NCBI RefSeq assembly: GCF_019218295.1
Contig: NZ_JAHUZF010000006.1
Location: forward strand, 372,001-436,000
Source: Maritimibacter sp. DP1N21-5
Lineage (GTDB): Bacteria; Pseudomonadota; Alphaproteobacteria; Rhodobacterales; Rhodobacteraceae
DNA length: 64,000 nt
Direction: 5' to 3'
Below the pieces are notes generated by a model. That model made no database searches. It was not told the origin of the DNA and saw nothing but the letters and a program-made list of their open reading frames with translations. Positions 52,240-61,540 of this stretch are shown in pieces. The number at the start of each line of letters is the position of its first letter. The stretch's first letter is position 1. The position numbers were made by a program, and so were the translations under genes.

Positions 52240-52977
52240 TCAGACCGAAAGCTTCTTGAACAGCCGCTCCGGGATCGACCGGATGATGAGCATGATGTAG
52301 CGCCAGAAGAAGGGTGTGTAGATCACGTCCTTCCTCTTCTCGACCGCCTTCAGGATGTCTTCGGCCACCTTCGACGGAGGGGCAACGAGGAACATCCCCT
52401 CGATCCCCCAAGTCATCGCCGTGTCGACGAAGCCGGGCTTCACCGTGACCACATGGCCACCCGAGCGGGTAAGCCGGTTCCTCAGGCCTGAGAGATAGGT
52501 CGCGAGACCCGCCTTGGCCGAACCATAGACATAGTTCCCGATCCGCCCCCGATCGCCCGCCACGGATCCGACGCCGACGACCGTGCCGCCGGCGCGGGCC
52601 TCCATATGGGGGGCGAGCGCCTGCAGGAACTTGGCAGGGCCGGTGTAACTGTCGGCCACGACGCCGTCGATGAGGCCGGGATCGGCGTCGATGGCAGACT
52701 GCTCAGGCATCGACCCCACGAAGACGGCGGCATTGATCATGCCGTCCTGCGCGAGCGCGGCCTCGATGATGGGGGTGAATGTGGCTGCGTCTCGTGCGTC
52801 GAAACGAACGGCCTTGGCCGAAGCGGCGCCTCGTGCCGTCAGATCGACGGCGGCGCCATTCAGGTCGTCCATGTCGCGGCCCGCGAGCAGGACATGGGCG
52901 CCCTGTTCGGCCACGGCGCGGCCGAAGGCGCGGGCCATGGAAGAGGTCGCGCCGAGAATGATCCAGGTCTGATTCAT
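52240..52977 (-). CDS. SDR oxidoreductase (DprE2-like)
   Basis: 245 residues, short-chain dehydrogenase with Rossmann motif LGATSSMARAFGRAVAEQG at 8-26, VGVGSVAGDRG and the catalytic YGSAK (GNYVYGSAKAG). It is followed by hydrophobic C-terminal residues. ATSSMARA and overall length match the decaprenylphosphoryl-2-keto-pentose reductase DprE2. It overlaps the DprE1-like gene by 4 bases (ATGA), the same pairing as in mycobacteria. Predicted reaction: NAD(P)H reduction of the 2-keto intermediate to the arabino epimer. Confidence 0.85.
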   Translation of the reverse strand: MNQTWIILGATSSMARAFGRAVAEQGAHVLLAGRDMDDLNGAAVDLTARGAASAKAVRFDARDAATFTPIIEAALAQDGMINAAVFVGSMPEQSAIDADPGLIDGVVADSYTGPAKFLQALAPHMEARAGGTVVGVGSVAGDRGRIGNYVYGSAKAGLATYLSGLRNRLTRSGGHVVTVKPGFVDTAMTWGIEGMFLVAPPSKVAEDILKAVEKRKDVIYTPFFWRYIMLIIRSIPERLFKKLSV

Positions 52978-54299
52978 TGCGCCGCTCCTTCTCCGCTCTG
53001 GCGCAGGCCGAGCCTTCGCACCATGTTCGTCATGAGATCACCACCCGGATCGGCTTTGGCGGCCTCGCGGGCCCAGTCCTGCCATTCCGGATACATGCCC
53101 TTGATCGTTTCGCCGGGGGCAAGACTGTCCTTGGCAAGGTAGAGCCGCCCTCCGGCTTCAGCGGTCATCGCCTCCAGTTCCTCGATCAGCTTCACGGCGC
53201 GGGCGCGATTGGGGAAATCAACGGCGAGCGTGTAGCCCTCCATGGGGAAGGACAGCATTCCGGCCCGGCCCGGTCCCATGCGCTTGAGCACGGCGAGCGG
53301 CGAGCCGAGGCCGGAGCGGGCGATCTTGCCCATCATCCGTCCGAGGGCCTCGGTCTGGTCCGACGGCACCACGCATTGGAACTGATGAAATCCGCCCTTT
53401 CCATAGAGCTTGTTCATCGCGTGGACCTTGTCGAGCGGGAAGAAGAACTCTTCCAGCCGTTTGACCGAGTTCCGGCCTGCCTCTGGCACGCGGCGGAAGT
53501 ACCCTTCGTTGAAGGCGCGCGCGAAGAGGGAGTTGGAGAAGAGCCCGATGGCCACGGGAACCGATTTCGCCTTTGAGGGCGCGGGCAGCGGGGCGTCGGT
53601 CAGTTCGGCTTCCTCGAGGATGCCGCGACCCATGGTGGCGCCTTTCGCCTGAACGTCGATCCAGCTCACGGCATAAGTGGCGGTCGAGGCTTCGAGTGCC
53701 TCGATCTGGTCTTCCCACGACATGATGCGCCGTTCCGACACACGCATGGCGGGGCCGGGCGTCGGCTTCATCTGGAGCCGCGCCGACAGGATTACGCCGG
53801 TCTGGCCGATGCCTCCCAGCGTGGCACGAAAGAGCGTCTTGTTGCGCTCCGGGGTCGCGGTGACCCTTTTGCCGCCGGACATGAGCGTGACGGCCAGCAC
53901 ATGCGCGCCGAAGCTGCCTTCGACATGGTGGTTCTTGCCATGCACGTCGTTGGCAATGGCACCGCCGATGGTGGCGAAACCGGTGCCCGGAACGACTGCC
54001 GGAATCCAGCCTTTTGGGGCGAAGAGACGAACGAGATCGGCCAGCGTGACCCCGGCCTCCACCTCGACGATGCCCGTGGCGGGATCGAAGGCGATGATCT
54101 TGTCCATCCGGGTCATGTCTATGGCGCGGCCCCCGTCGTTCAGGGGACTGTCGCCATAGGAGCGTCGGTTGCCGAAGGCCGGCGCGGGGGCCTCTTCGAG
54201 GATCTTGGCGAGGGTGGCGGCGCGCTCGGGTCGGGCGATCTCGCCCTTGGCCTTGTGCACATTGCCCCATGCGGCATATTCAGTGGTTTTCCAGAGCAT
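52974..54299 (-). CDS. FAD-linked oxidase (DprE1-like)
   Basis: 441 residues, vanillyl-alcohol-oxidase-fold FAD protein. The signature RRSYGDSPLNDGG near residue 43, VPGTGFATIGGAI near 105 and DVHGKNHHVEGSFG near 120 closely follow DprE1 (decaprenylphosphoryl-beta-D-ribose 2-epimerase oxidase subunit). It should oxidise the 2'-hydroxyl of a polyprenyl-phosphate ribose before reduction by the coupled SDR. Its start lies inside the end of the membrane-protein gene (20-base overlap), so three genes form one minus-strand operon. Confidence 0.88.
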   Translation of the reverse strand: MLWKTTEYAAWGNVHKAKGEIARPERAATLAKILEEAPAPAFGNRRSYGDSPLNDGGRAIDMTRMDKIIAFDPATGIVEVEAGVTLADLVRLFAPKGWIPAVVPGTGFATIGGAIANDVHGKNHHVEGSFGAHVLAVTLMSGGKRVTATPERNKTLFRATLGGIGQTGVILSARLQMKPTPGPAMRVSERRIMSWEDQIEALEASTATYAVSWIDVQAKGATMGRGILEEAELTDAPLPAPSKAKSVPVAIGLFSNSLFARAFNEGYFRRVPEAGRNSVKRLEEFFFPLDKVHAMNKLYGKGGFHQFQCVVPSDQTEALGRMMGKIARSGLGSPLAVLKRMGPGRAGMLSFPMEGYTLAVDFPNRARAVKLIEELEAMTAEAGGRLYLAKDSLAPGETIKGMYPEWQDWAREAAKADPGGDLMTNMVRRLGLRQSGEGAAQ

Positions 54300-55290
54300 T
54301 TTCGTGTGTCTTCGACTGTTTTTCAGCGATTGGGAAAAGAACGAGACCGATCAGGATCGCGAACCAGAGCGTGGTCACGCGGATGATCGCGGTGGCGGGG
54401 ATCGAGGTTTCGAGGCCGACACCCTCGAGGCTGAGAAGCGCGATCATCGCGGCCTCTGCTCCTCCAACCCCGCCCGGCGCGCCGGTGAGACCACCGGCAA
54501 GCGTCGCGAAAACGAAGATCGCGATCGCCTTGGCAAGGCCGATGTCGGCGCCCATCCAGACGAGGAGCAGGTGAAAGGCGTAGCCTTCTGCAAACCAGCC
54601 GATCAGGCCGATCACCGTGGCGAGCCCCATGAGAGCGGGGGCCGAGAACACCTCGAGCGACCGGGCGGCGCGACGGACGCGCGCGAAAAGCCGGTCGAAC
54701 CGCCCGGTGAGGCGATGACCCGTGGTGGCGAGCTTCAATAGGATCGCGGGCCGCGTGGCGACGAAGGCACCCAGAAGGGCGAGGATCGTCACCGGGATCC
54801 CCCCGGCGATGCCGGTCGTGGAGAAAGCGAGCGCGAGCCCCAGGATCACCGCCATGGCGGCGAGGTCGGAGGCCCGATCGACGAGCACGAGGGGCGCGGT
54901 CCGCTCGAAGGGCCAGCCGCTCATACGCCGGATCCAGCGCATCCGCACAAGCTCGCCCACCCGGCCCGGTGTCACGCTCATCGCGAATCCACCCAGAAAG
55001 TGGAGCGCGTTCGTGGCGAGGCGTAGGGGCAGGCCCAGCTTGCGCGCAAAGACATGCCAGCGCAGTGCCCGGAAGCCGTAGTTGAAGAGCGACAGTCCCA
55101 GAAGTGCTGCGAACTGCCATGGCGCCAGCTTCAGAAGCTGCGCCTTGGTCTCCTCCCACCCCGTCGCCGCTGCCGCGCCGATCAGGCCCACGACGACGAG
55201 CAGGATCAATCCCGCCAGCAAGGCGCGGTCGCGCCATCTGCGGGTCTTGCCGGGGGCCATCGCGGGCGAAGAGGACTCGGTCATCGTCAT
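54280..55290 (-). CDS. YbhN/lysylphosphatidylglycerol-synthase-TM family membrane protein
   Basis: 336 residues from ATG 55290 (55284 also possible). About eight membrane helices make up the UPF0104/LPG-synthase TM fold, with FAMSVTPGRVGELVRMRWI near 105-123 and LTGAPGGVGGAEAAM near 274-288 as the conserved loops. In other lineages such proteins move or accompany polyprenyl- or lipid-linked sugars. Here it heads the operon with the DprE1/DprE2-like genes, so a transporter for the polyprenyl-phosphate pentose is a reasonable inference, not proven. Confidence 0.8.
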   Translation of the reverse strand: MTMTESSSPAMAPGKTRRWRDRALLAGLILLVVVGLIGAAAATGWEETKAQLLKLAPWQFAALLGLSLFNYGFRALRWHVFARKLGLPLRLATNALHFLGGFAMSVTPGRVGELVRMRWIRRMSGWPFERTAPLVLVDRASDLAAMAVILGLALAFSTTGIAGGIPVTILALLGAFVATRPAILLKLATTGHRLTGRFDRLFARVRRAARSLEVFSAPALMGLATVIGLIGWFAEGYAFHLLLVWMGADIGLAKAIAIFVFATLAGGLTGAPGGVGGAEAAMIALLSLEGVGLETSIPATAIIRVTTLWFAILIGLVLFPIAEKQSKTHENALENH

Positions 55291-55372
55291 TGGCCCCGAT
55301 CTAGAGACGGATTGGGGCGATAATAAGGTGCTGTTTCGCAAATCGAAACGACCAATCCCGGCAATCCGCCTG

Positions 55373-55398
55373 CCTTCACTGCTTCATAAATACTTCGG
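55373..55398 (+). repeat. 26-base intergenic repeat, copy 2
   Basis: Matches the copy at 31847-31872 at 25 of 26 positions (mismatch T for C near the 3' end). It lies between the membrane-protein start and allE. Unlike copy 1 it does not directly follow a plus-strand gene. Confidence 0.65.
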
Positions 55399-55468
55399 AA
55401 GGGTCTGGGAGGATCGCCATTGTTGCGCCATTGGTCCGAGCGACAATGGCGATGCCCTCCCAGCCGGT

Positions 55469-55533
55469 CGGATTTCGCGCAAGCGAAATTCGACTAACAA
55501 AAGGACAGCCGGATTTCGCGCAAGCGAAATTCG
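55469..55533. repeat. Two exact 24-base copies of a palindromic element
   Basis: CGGATTTCGCGCAAGCGAAA plus four more bases occurs at 55469-55492 and again at 55510-55533, 41 bases apart. Each copy is a hairpin (ATTTCGC-GCAA-GCGAAAT). The second lies 4 bases after the allE stop on the minus strand. They may be terminators or copies of a small dispersed palindrome. Confidence 0.75.
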
Positions 55534-55537
55534 GTCC

Positions 55538-56380
55538 TCAGAACGGCAGCGCCGCGTGGCGGTTCACGTCCTTGTAGAGCAGATAGCGGAACGGCTCCGG
55601 CCCGGCGGCATAGCAGGCCTGCGGACAGAAAGCGCGCAGCCACATGTAGTCGCCCGCTTCGACCTCGACCCAGTCCTGGTTGAGCCGGTAGACCCCCTTG
55701 CCCTGCAGCACGAAAAGACCGTGCTCCATCACATGGGTCTCCATGAAGGGAATTACCGCGCCAGGGGTGAATTCCACGATGGTCACGTGCATGTCGTGGC
55801 GGGTGTCGAGCGGGTCCACGAAACGGGTCGTGGCCCAGGCGCCATCGGTGCCGGGCATCGGGTGCGGGGGGTGGTCACGTTCGTTGGTGAAGAAGGGCTC
55901 GGGCGTGTCGATGCCCTCGACCCTGTCATAACGCTTGCGGATCCAGTGGAAAAAGGCCGGTTCGGTCCCGAGGTTTTCCACCGTGTAGTCGGTGCCCGGC
56001 GGGAGATAGGCATAACCGCCCGGTCCCATGCGGTGGACCTCTTCGTCCGCCGTCTTTACCCAAAGCTCGCCACGGGTCACGAAGAGCACCGCTTCCGCCT
56101 CGCGGTTGGTTTCGGGCCGGGCTGAGCCGCCACCCGGGGCGACCTCGAGAATGTAGTGCGAGAAGGTTTCCGAGAAGCCGGTCATCGGGCGTGAAATGAC
56201 CCAGACCTTCGTGTTTCCCCAGAAGGGAAGCGCGATCAGCACGATGTCGGTCATCGTCCCGCGCGGCAGGACCGCGTAGGCCTCGGTGAATACGGCTTTC
56301 GAGGTGCCGCCCGACAACAGGTCGGATTGCGGGGGAAGCCCCCCGGGCGGCGTGGCATAGGACCGCGGTACCAATGTCAT
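55538..56380 (-). CDS. allE: (S)-ureidoglycine aminohydrolase
   Basis: 280 residues, two cupin domains. AEAVLFVTRGELWVKTADEE and PPGTDYTVENLGTEPAFFHW lie in the first; THVMEHGLFVLQGKGVYRLN with the metal-binding His/Glu lies in the second. It converts (S)-ureidoglycine to (S)-ureidoglycolate and ammonia using a bound divalent metal. At the start, AAGGAG abuts ATG 56380 directly but lies 6 bases before a TTG at 56374, so the true start may be that TTG. The much longer open frame upstream shows no homology. It is separated from allA by glpD and a molybdenum enzyme. Confidence 0.9.
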   Translation of the reverse strand: MTLVPRSYATPPGGLPPQSDLLSGGTSKAVFTEAYAVLPRGTMTDIVLIALPFWGNTKVWVISRPMTGFSETFSHYILEVAPGGGSARPETNREAEAVLFVTRGELWVKTADEEVHRMGPGGYAYLPPGTDYTVENLGTEPAFFHWIRKRYDRVEGIDTPEPFFTNERDHPPHPMPGTDGAWATTRFVDPLDTRHDMHVTIVEFTPGAVIPFMETHVMEHGLFVLQGKGVYRLNQDWVEVEAGDYMWLRAFCPQACYAAGPEPFRYLLYKDVNRHAALPF

Positions 56381-56470
56381 CTCCTTGCAAGTCCGTCTGC
56401 TATAGGCAAATCGCGCCCGCAAGCCAAGAGCACTGTTTGCACCTGCAGCATGACGCCCTACATTGAAGAC

Positions 56471-57961
56471 ATGGTTGAGACGGTTGATCTTTTCGTCATC
56501 GGGGGTGGCGTCAACGGATGCGGGATCGCGCGGGAGGCCGCAGGGCGCGGGCTCCGTGTGACGCTGGCCGAGATGGGGGATCTGGCGCAGGCGACGTCCT
56601 CGGCCTCCTCGAAGCTCATTCACGGCGGGCTGCGCTATCTCGAGTTCTACGAGTTCCGCCTCGTGCGCGAGAGCCTCGCCGAGCGGGAGAAGCTGCTCGC
56701 GGCACTGCCTCATATCGCCTGGCCCATGCGCTTCGTGCTGCCGCATCACGACGGGCTTCGGCCCGACTGGATGTTGCGGGCCGGACTGTTTCTCTACGAC
56801 CGATTGGGCGGGCGGGGTCTGCCGCCGACGCGACGGATCGACCTGCGCACACATCGCGCGGGGCAGCTCCTGTCGCCGAAGTTCCGATACGGGTTCGAGT
56901 ATTCCGATGCCTGGGTGGACGACGCGCGGCTCGTGGTTCTGAACGCCCGCGATGCGGCACTACGGGGCGCGACCATCCTGACCCGGGCGTGGGTCGTCTC
57001 GGTCACGCGCCACGCCGCCCATTGGGAGATCAAGGTCGAGCGGGACGGGCATGTAGAGACGCTTTTCGCCCGCAGGCTGGTCAATGCCGCTGGTCCCTGG
57101 GCGGGCGAGGTCAGCCGGACCACGGGCGCGTCGCACAAGGTGCGGCTGGTGCGCGGGTCCCATGTCGTCATTCCGCGTCTGCCGGGGCACGACCAGCCCT
57201 ATATCCTGCAAGGCGGCGACGGGCGCATCGTTTTCCTCCTTCCTTACGAGGATGACTTCACCCTGATCGGCACGACCGAGGCCGAGCATAAGGGTGACGC
57301 GGGCCATGCGGTCTGCTCGCCCGAGGAGGTCCGTTATCTGGTCGATTTCGTGAACGGCTACCTTGCGACCCCGATCTCGACCGAGGATGTCGTCTGGACC
57401 TATTCCGGCGTGCGACCTTTGATCGAAGGCGAGGGCGACGCCCGATCTGCTTCACGCGACTACCAACTCGACTACGATGACAGCGCCGCGCCGCTTCTGA
57501 CCGTGCTCGGGGGCAAGCTCACCACCTACCGAAAGCTCGCCGAGAATGCCTTGGGCTTCATGGGGGTCGGCGGGCCGTGGACCGCGCGGGCGCCTCTGCC
57601 CGGCGGCACCTTCGACCGGCGCGCCCTGCCTTCGATGCTCGCCGATCTGCGGGCGAAGTATCCGTTCCTGACCGAACGCTGGGCCCGGCGGCTCCTGCGG
57701 AGTTATGGCACCGATGCCGAAACGATCCTTGCGGGCGCAAGCTCGGCCGAAGCGCTGGGCATGGATTTCGGCGCCACCCTGACCGAGGCGGAGGTGCGAT
57801 TCCTGATGCGCAACGAGTTCGCCCAAACGGCCGAGGACGTGCTCTGGCGCAGGTCGAAACTCGGACTTCGGCTGGATACCGAGGCGGTCGTCATGCTCGA
57901 TGATGCGATGGCGCGCATCGCCTCTGGACCGCCGGACAGGGCCCGCGTCGCCACCGGCTGA
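56471..57961 (+). CDS. glpD: Aerobic glycerol-3-phosphate dehydrogenase
   Basis: 496 residues from ATG 56471 (MVETVDLFVIGGGVNGCGIA), the usual GlpD beginning; an ATG at 56450 is less well placed. The FAD-binding GGGVNG is at 11-16, then SSASSKLIHGGLRYLEFYEF at about 44-63, and LTVLGGKLTTYRKLAENAL in the later substrate region. It oxidises glycerol 3-phosphate to dihydroxyacetone phosphate and reduces quinone at the inner membrane. No other glp genes are nearby. It sits as a single gene within the ureide region, diverging from allE. Confidence 0.93.
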   Translation: MVETVDLFVIGGGVNGCGIAREAAGRGLRVTLAEMGDLAQATSSASSKLIHGGLRYLEFYEFRLVRESLAEREKLLAALPHIAWPMRFVLPHHDGLRPDWMLRAGLFLYDRLGGRGLPPTRRIDLRTHRAGQLLSPKFRYGFEYSDAWVDDARLVVLNARDAALRGATILTRAWVVSVTRHAAHWEIKVERDGHVETLFARRLVNAAGPWAGEVSRTTGASHKVRLVRGSHVVIPRLPGHDQPYILQGGDGRIVFLLPYEDDFTLIGTTEAEHKGDAGHAVCSPEEVRYLVDFVNGYLATPISTEDVVWTYSGVRPLIEGEGDARSASRDYQLDYDDSAAPLLTVLGGKLTTYRKLAENALGFMGVGGPWTARAPLPGGTFDRRALPSMLADLRAKYPFLTERWARRLLRSYGTDAETILAGASSAEALGMDFGATLTEAEVRFLMRNEFAQTAEDVLWRRSKLGLRLDTEAVVMLDDAMARIASGPPDRARVATG

Positions 57962-58281
57962 CACTGCCCGTTTCCCCCTTGTCCCATTGGCTTTTGCAAT
58001 TTGCACGAGTGATTGACGCAATACCCCAATGAAAATGGGGTTTGCGGGACAGCTTCATCTGCCGAAATGCTTCCCCGACCTGACATCCTGCGACTAACGT
58101 CAAAGGCGGTGGTCAGGTCGAGACCTGTATCAGCCTGGTGCCGACACATGCTCGCACGGTTCTTGGAGGGACCGTCGCGGGGAGGACATGAAACGATGCG
58201 CCCGGGTCACGACCTGATCACTCACCCGCGCCGGGTGATGCAATCGGATGCACGTAGATGCACCAGGGAGGAACATAACAA
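57962..58281 (+). promoter_or_regulatory. 320-base upstream region of the molybdenum hydroxylase operon
   Basis: No gene is supported. A TTGACG (58013) could be a -35 box, and CCCCA (58024)/TGGGG (58036) form a small hairpin just after it. AGGGAGGA precedes the iorA-like start by about 10 bases. A regulator site is likely but no known operator is recognised. Confidence 0.4.
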
Positions 58282-58743
58282 ATGGCGATCACACTCAACA
58301 TCAACGGAAGCGCGCATGAGGTGGATGCGCCCGAGGACATGCCGCTTCTCTGGGCGATCCGCGATGTGCTCGGCATGACCGGGACCAAGTTCGGCTGCGG
58401 TGTCGCGTCCTGCGGGGCCTGCACGGTCCATGTGGACGGCGAGCCGACCCGCGCCTGCCAGACTCCCATCGGAAGCGTGGGTGAGGCCGCCGTGACCACC
58501 ATCGAGGGCCTGTCAGGTCCGGTGGCGCAAGCGGTGCAATCGGCATGGCAGGATCTCGACGTCGTTCAATGCGGCTACTGCCAGTCGGGCCAGATCATGA
58601 GCGCGGTGGGTCTTCTGACCGAGAACCCCAAGCCCGACGATCAGGCCATCGACGATTACATGTGGGGCAACGTCTGCCGCTGCGCGACCTATACGCGCAT
58701 CCGGGCCGCGATCCACGAAGCATCCAGCCGAATGGAGGCATGA
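58282..58743 (+). CDS. [2Fe-2S] subunit of a molybdenum hydroxylase (IorA-like)
   Basis: 153 residues with two [2Fe-2S] clusters. The plant-type cluster uses C39, C44, C47 and C59 (CGVASCGAC). The second uses C97, C100, C132 and C134 (CGYC and CRC). It is the small subunit of xanthine-oxidase-family enzymes of the isoquinoline 1-oxidoreductase type. It has no signal peptide and is probably exported with the Tat-dependent large subunit. It lies 1 base before the large-subunit gene. Confidence 0.92.
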   Translation: MAITLNINGSAHEVDAPEDMPLLWAIRDVLGMTGTKFGCGVASCGACTVHVDGEPTRACQTPIGSVGEAAVTTIEGLSGPVAQAVQSAWQDLDVVQCGYCQSGQIMSAVGLLTENPKPDDQAIDDYMWGNVCRCATYTRIRAAIHEASSRMEA

Positions 58744-58744
58744 C

Positions 58745-60892
58745 ATGAACATTCGCACAACGCGCCGGGGTTTCATGACCGGGGCCGCCGCGGCAGGGGC
58801 CGCGCTGGTCGTCGGGATCAACCCCAAGGGAAGCTGGGCCGCCGCCCATGGCGGTGAGTTCATACCGAACCCCTTCGTCCGGATCGACGGTGACGGCACC
58901 GTGACCGTGATCCTCAAGCATTTCGAGATGGGGCAGGGCACCTCGACCGGGCTCACCACGCTTCTGGCCGAGGAACTGGACGCCGACTGGGAGACGATCC
59001 AGATCGAATTCGCGCCCGCCGATACCGTGACCTACATGAACACGCTCATGGGCGTGCAGGGTTCGGGCGGGTCGACCGCCATCGCCAACAGCTTCATGCA
59101 ATACAGGGAAGCGGGGGCGGCGGCGAAATCGCTGCTCGTCATGGCGGCCGCCGAGGAATGGGGTGTCGAGGCGGGCACGATCACGGTTGAGAAAGGCATG
59201 CTCTCTTCGGGCGACCACTCTGCCTCCTTCGGCGAGATGGCCGCGCTCGTGAAAGAGGGCGCTACGCCGAACCCGGTGCTCAAGGACCCGAGCCAGTTCA
59301 CCCTGATCGGCACCGACCATATCCCGCGCAAGGACAGCCTGGCCAAGACGACGGGCACCGCGACCTTCGCCATGGACGTGATGCCCGAGGGCGTCGTCTA
59401 TGCCGTCATGCAACGCTCGCCAAAGTTCGGGGGCACCCTCGTGTCCTTCGACGATGCGGCGGCCCGCGAAGTGCCGGGTGTCGTCGACGTCAAGGAGACG
59501 CCGATGGGCGTCGTGGTCTATGCCACCAACACCTGGGCGGCGGAGCAAGGGCGTCAGGCGCTTGCCGTCGAATGGGACTTCGCCAATGCTGAGACCCGGT
59601 CGACGTCGGACATGGAGGCCGAGTATCTGGCCGCTCTGGACGGCGAGGGCCTGCCCGCACGGACCGAAGGCGATGCGGCCGCGGTCCTGGCCTCGGCGGC
59701 CAAGACCATCGAGGCGGAGTTCCACTTCCCCTTCCTCGCGCATGCGCCGATGGAGACGCTCAACAGCGTGGTGCAGATCGCGGATGGCAAGTGCCAGGTC
59801 TGGGACGGCTGCCAGTTCCACACGGTCACGCAAGGCGCCGTGGGTGCGGTGTCGGGCGTCGGGGCCGAGAACACTTCGATCGAGACCGTCTATGCCGGGG
59901 GCTCGTTCGGGCGTCGTGCGAACTTCAACTCGGACTACGAGGTCGAGGCGACCATGGCCGCGCTCGCGCTGGGTGATGGCCGCCCGGTCAAGCTCGTCTG
60001 GACGCGGGAGGACGACGTGAAAGGCGGGTATTACCGGCCAATGGTGGTGCATCGCGTGAAGGCGGGGGTGACCGAGGACGGCAACCTCGATGCCTGGCAT
60101 TCGTCGATCGCGACCAAGTCTATCTTCACGGGCACGCCGATGGGCGACGCGGTGGTGGTGAACGGTGTCGACGTCTTCTCGGTCGAGGGCGTGGCGGATA
60201 CGGAATACACCATTCCGAATTTCGCCGTGGACCTGCGCAACATGGAGACACCGGTGAGCGTGCTCTGGTGGCGCTCGGTCGGCCATTCGCATTCCGGCTA
60301 CGCCATGGAGGTCGCCATGGACATGGCCGCCGAGGCCGCCGGGCGCGATCCGGTGGAGTTTCGGCAGACGCTGTTGGCCAATGAACCGCGGACGCTGGCG
60401 GTGCTCAACCTGGCCGCCGAGAAGGCGGGCTGGGGCGGCGAACTGCCCGAGGGCCGGGGGCGCGGTGTCGCGGTGCACAAGAGCTTCAACACACGCGTGG
60501 CGCAGGTGGCCGAGGTTTCGGTCACCGACGGCAAGGTGAAGATCGAGCGTATCGTGGCCGCGGTGGATCTGGGCGTCGCGGTAAACCCGGACGTCATCCG
60601 GGCGCAGGTGGAAGGGGCCATCGGCTATGGCCTTGGCCATGCCATGCGCCAGAAGATCACCTTCACGGAAGGCGAGGTCGACCAGTCGAATTTCCCGGAC
60701 TACGAGCCGCTCCGAATGTCCGACATGCCGGAGATCGAGGTGCATATCGTCCAGTCGACGGAGGCACCGACCGGGATCGGCGAGCCGGGTCTGCCGCCGG
60801 CGGCACCTGCGGTGGCCAATGCGATCTATGCGGCCATGGGCAAGCGGGTGATGCGCCTGCCGATGGTCGACGACGGGATCGAGTTCGCCTGA
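58745..60892 (+). CDS. Molybdopterin-binding subunit, isoquinoline 1-oxidoreductase-like (IorB-like)
   Basis: 715 residues. A twin-arginine signal ([17 protein letters not shown]) indicates folded export to the periplasm. Molybdopterin-binding motifs of the single-chain type are visible: [20 protein letters not shown] at about 40-59, [14 protein letters not shown] near 102, [13 protein letters not shown] near 382 and [14 protein letters not shown] near the C-terminus with the active-site Glu. It should hydroxylate an aldehyde or N-heterocycle. The usual third cytochrome c subunit is not encoded next to it. Substrate unknown; purine-related use is possible only from its neighbours. Confidence 0.87.
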   Translation: MNIRTTRRGFMTGAAAAGAALVVGINPKGSWAAAHGGEFIPNPFVRIDGDGTVTVILKHFEMGQGTSTGLTTLLAEELDADWETIQIEFAPADTVTYMNTLMGVQGSGGSTAIANSFMQYREAGAAAKSLLVMAAAEEWGVEAGTITVEKGMLSSGDHSASFGEMAALVKEGATPNPVLKDPSQFTLIGTDHIPRKDSLAKTTGTATFAMDVMPEGVVYAVMQRSPKFGGTLVSFDDAAAREVPGVVDVKETPMGVVVYATNTWAAEQGRQALAVEWDFANAETRSTSDMEAEYLAALDGEGLPARTEGDAAAVLASAAKTIEAEFHFPFLAHAPMETLNSVVQIADGKCQVWDGCQFHTVTQGAVGAVSGVGAENTSIETVYAGGSFGRRANFNSDYEVEATMAALALGDGRPVKLVWTREDDVKGGYYRPMVVHRVKAGVTEDGNLDAWHSSIATKSIFTGTPMGDAVVVNGVDVFSVEGVADTEYTIPNFAVDLRNMETPVSVLWWRSVGHSHSGYAMEVAMDMAAEAAGRDPVEFRQTLLANEPRTLAVLNLAAEKAGWGGELPEGRGRGVAVHKSFNTRVAQVAEVSVTDGKVKIERIVAAVDLGVAVNPDVIRAQVEGAIGYGLGHAMRQKITFTEGEVDQSNFPDYEPLRMSDMPEIEVHIVQSTEAPTGIGEPGLPPAAPAVANAIYAAMGKRVMRLPMVDDGIEFA

Positions 60893-60928
60893 GGGGTTGC
60901 GCGCGACGCTTCGCGCCGCGCGCGGCAG

Positions 60929-60949
60929 GCGGGGGGCTGCGCCCCCCGC
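60929..60949. terminator. Terminator between the molybdenum enzyme and allA
   Basis: GCGGGGGGC (60929-60937), loop TGC and GCCCCCCGC (60941-60949) form a perfect 9-bp stem between two convergent genes. No T-run follows. The rest of the 165-base gap shows nothing else I can support. Confidence 0.7.
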
Positions 60950-61057
60950 ACCCCCTGCTCAGGGTATCGTGAGGTTGGGACGCACAGGATCCGGCGTCGC
61001 CCTGTGTGGTGGCGTCGGATCTTACGTATTTGGGGAAAGATGAAAGGGGTGGCAGCT

Positions 61058-61540
61058 CTAACCAGTGACGATATAGGGCGTGTCGAACCAGTGTTCTTCG
61101 AGATTCGCACCGGGGCCGACGCGGTCGACGACGGCGAAGAGGCCGGGGGGCGCGAGCGGCGTGAGGACGCCGTGCCATGTGCCACGGTTCAGGTTGATGC
61201 CTTGGCCCGGTGCGGTGCGAAAGGCGAGCGGCGTGCCGGGGGTGCCGTTGTCATCCGGGGCAACGATGACGAGGAAGGACGCCTCGTACATCGGGAGGAA
61301 GGCTTGCGAGCCATCCGGGTGGCGTTCGACGAGGTCGAGCGTGTAGGGGAGCGCGCGGGGTTCTGCCTTGAAGATCGAAATGGCCGCGCGGCCGTCGGCG
61401 AAGTCGAGCGTGGCGCGGTCGTGGTAGCGTCCGCATTTTCCCTGATTGATGATCTTGTCGGGCGCGCCGGTCGCGTCGAGGATCTGGCCGAAGGGAGCGA
61501 AGGCCTCGGGCGTGAGGGGCTCGATCTTGATGGTCGTCAT
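61058..61540 (-). CDS. allA: Ureidoglycolate lyase
   Basis: 160 residues from ATG 61540, set by a 4-base overlap with the puuE-uraD stop. The AllA cupin-like fold is shown by TPEAFAPFGQILDATG near 9-24, SIFKAEPRALP, VERHPDGSQAFLPM and NRGTWHGVLTPL. It splits (S)-ureidoglycolate into glyoxylate and urea, the last step of the ureide path. It is translationally coupled to the gene upstream. Confidence 0.93.
   Translation of the reverse strand: MTTIKIEPLTPEAFAPFGQILDATGAPDKIINQGKCGRYHDRATLDFADGRAAISIFKAEPRALPYTLDLVERHPDGSQAFLPMYEASFLVIVAPDDNGTPGTPLAFRTAPGQGINLNRGTWHGVLTPLAPPGLFAVVDRVGPGANLEEHWFDTPYIVTG

Noticed and set aside
55469..55533. Paired palindromes considered as the start of a CRISPR array
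   Set aside because: Only two copies with a 17-base spacer, each a simple hairpin, and no cas genes nearby.
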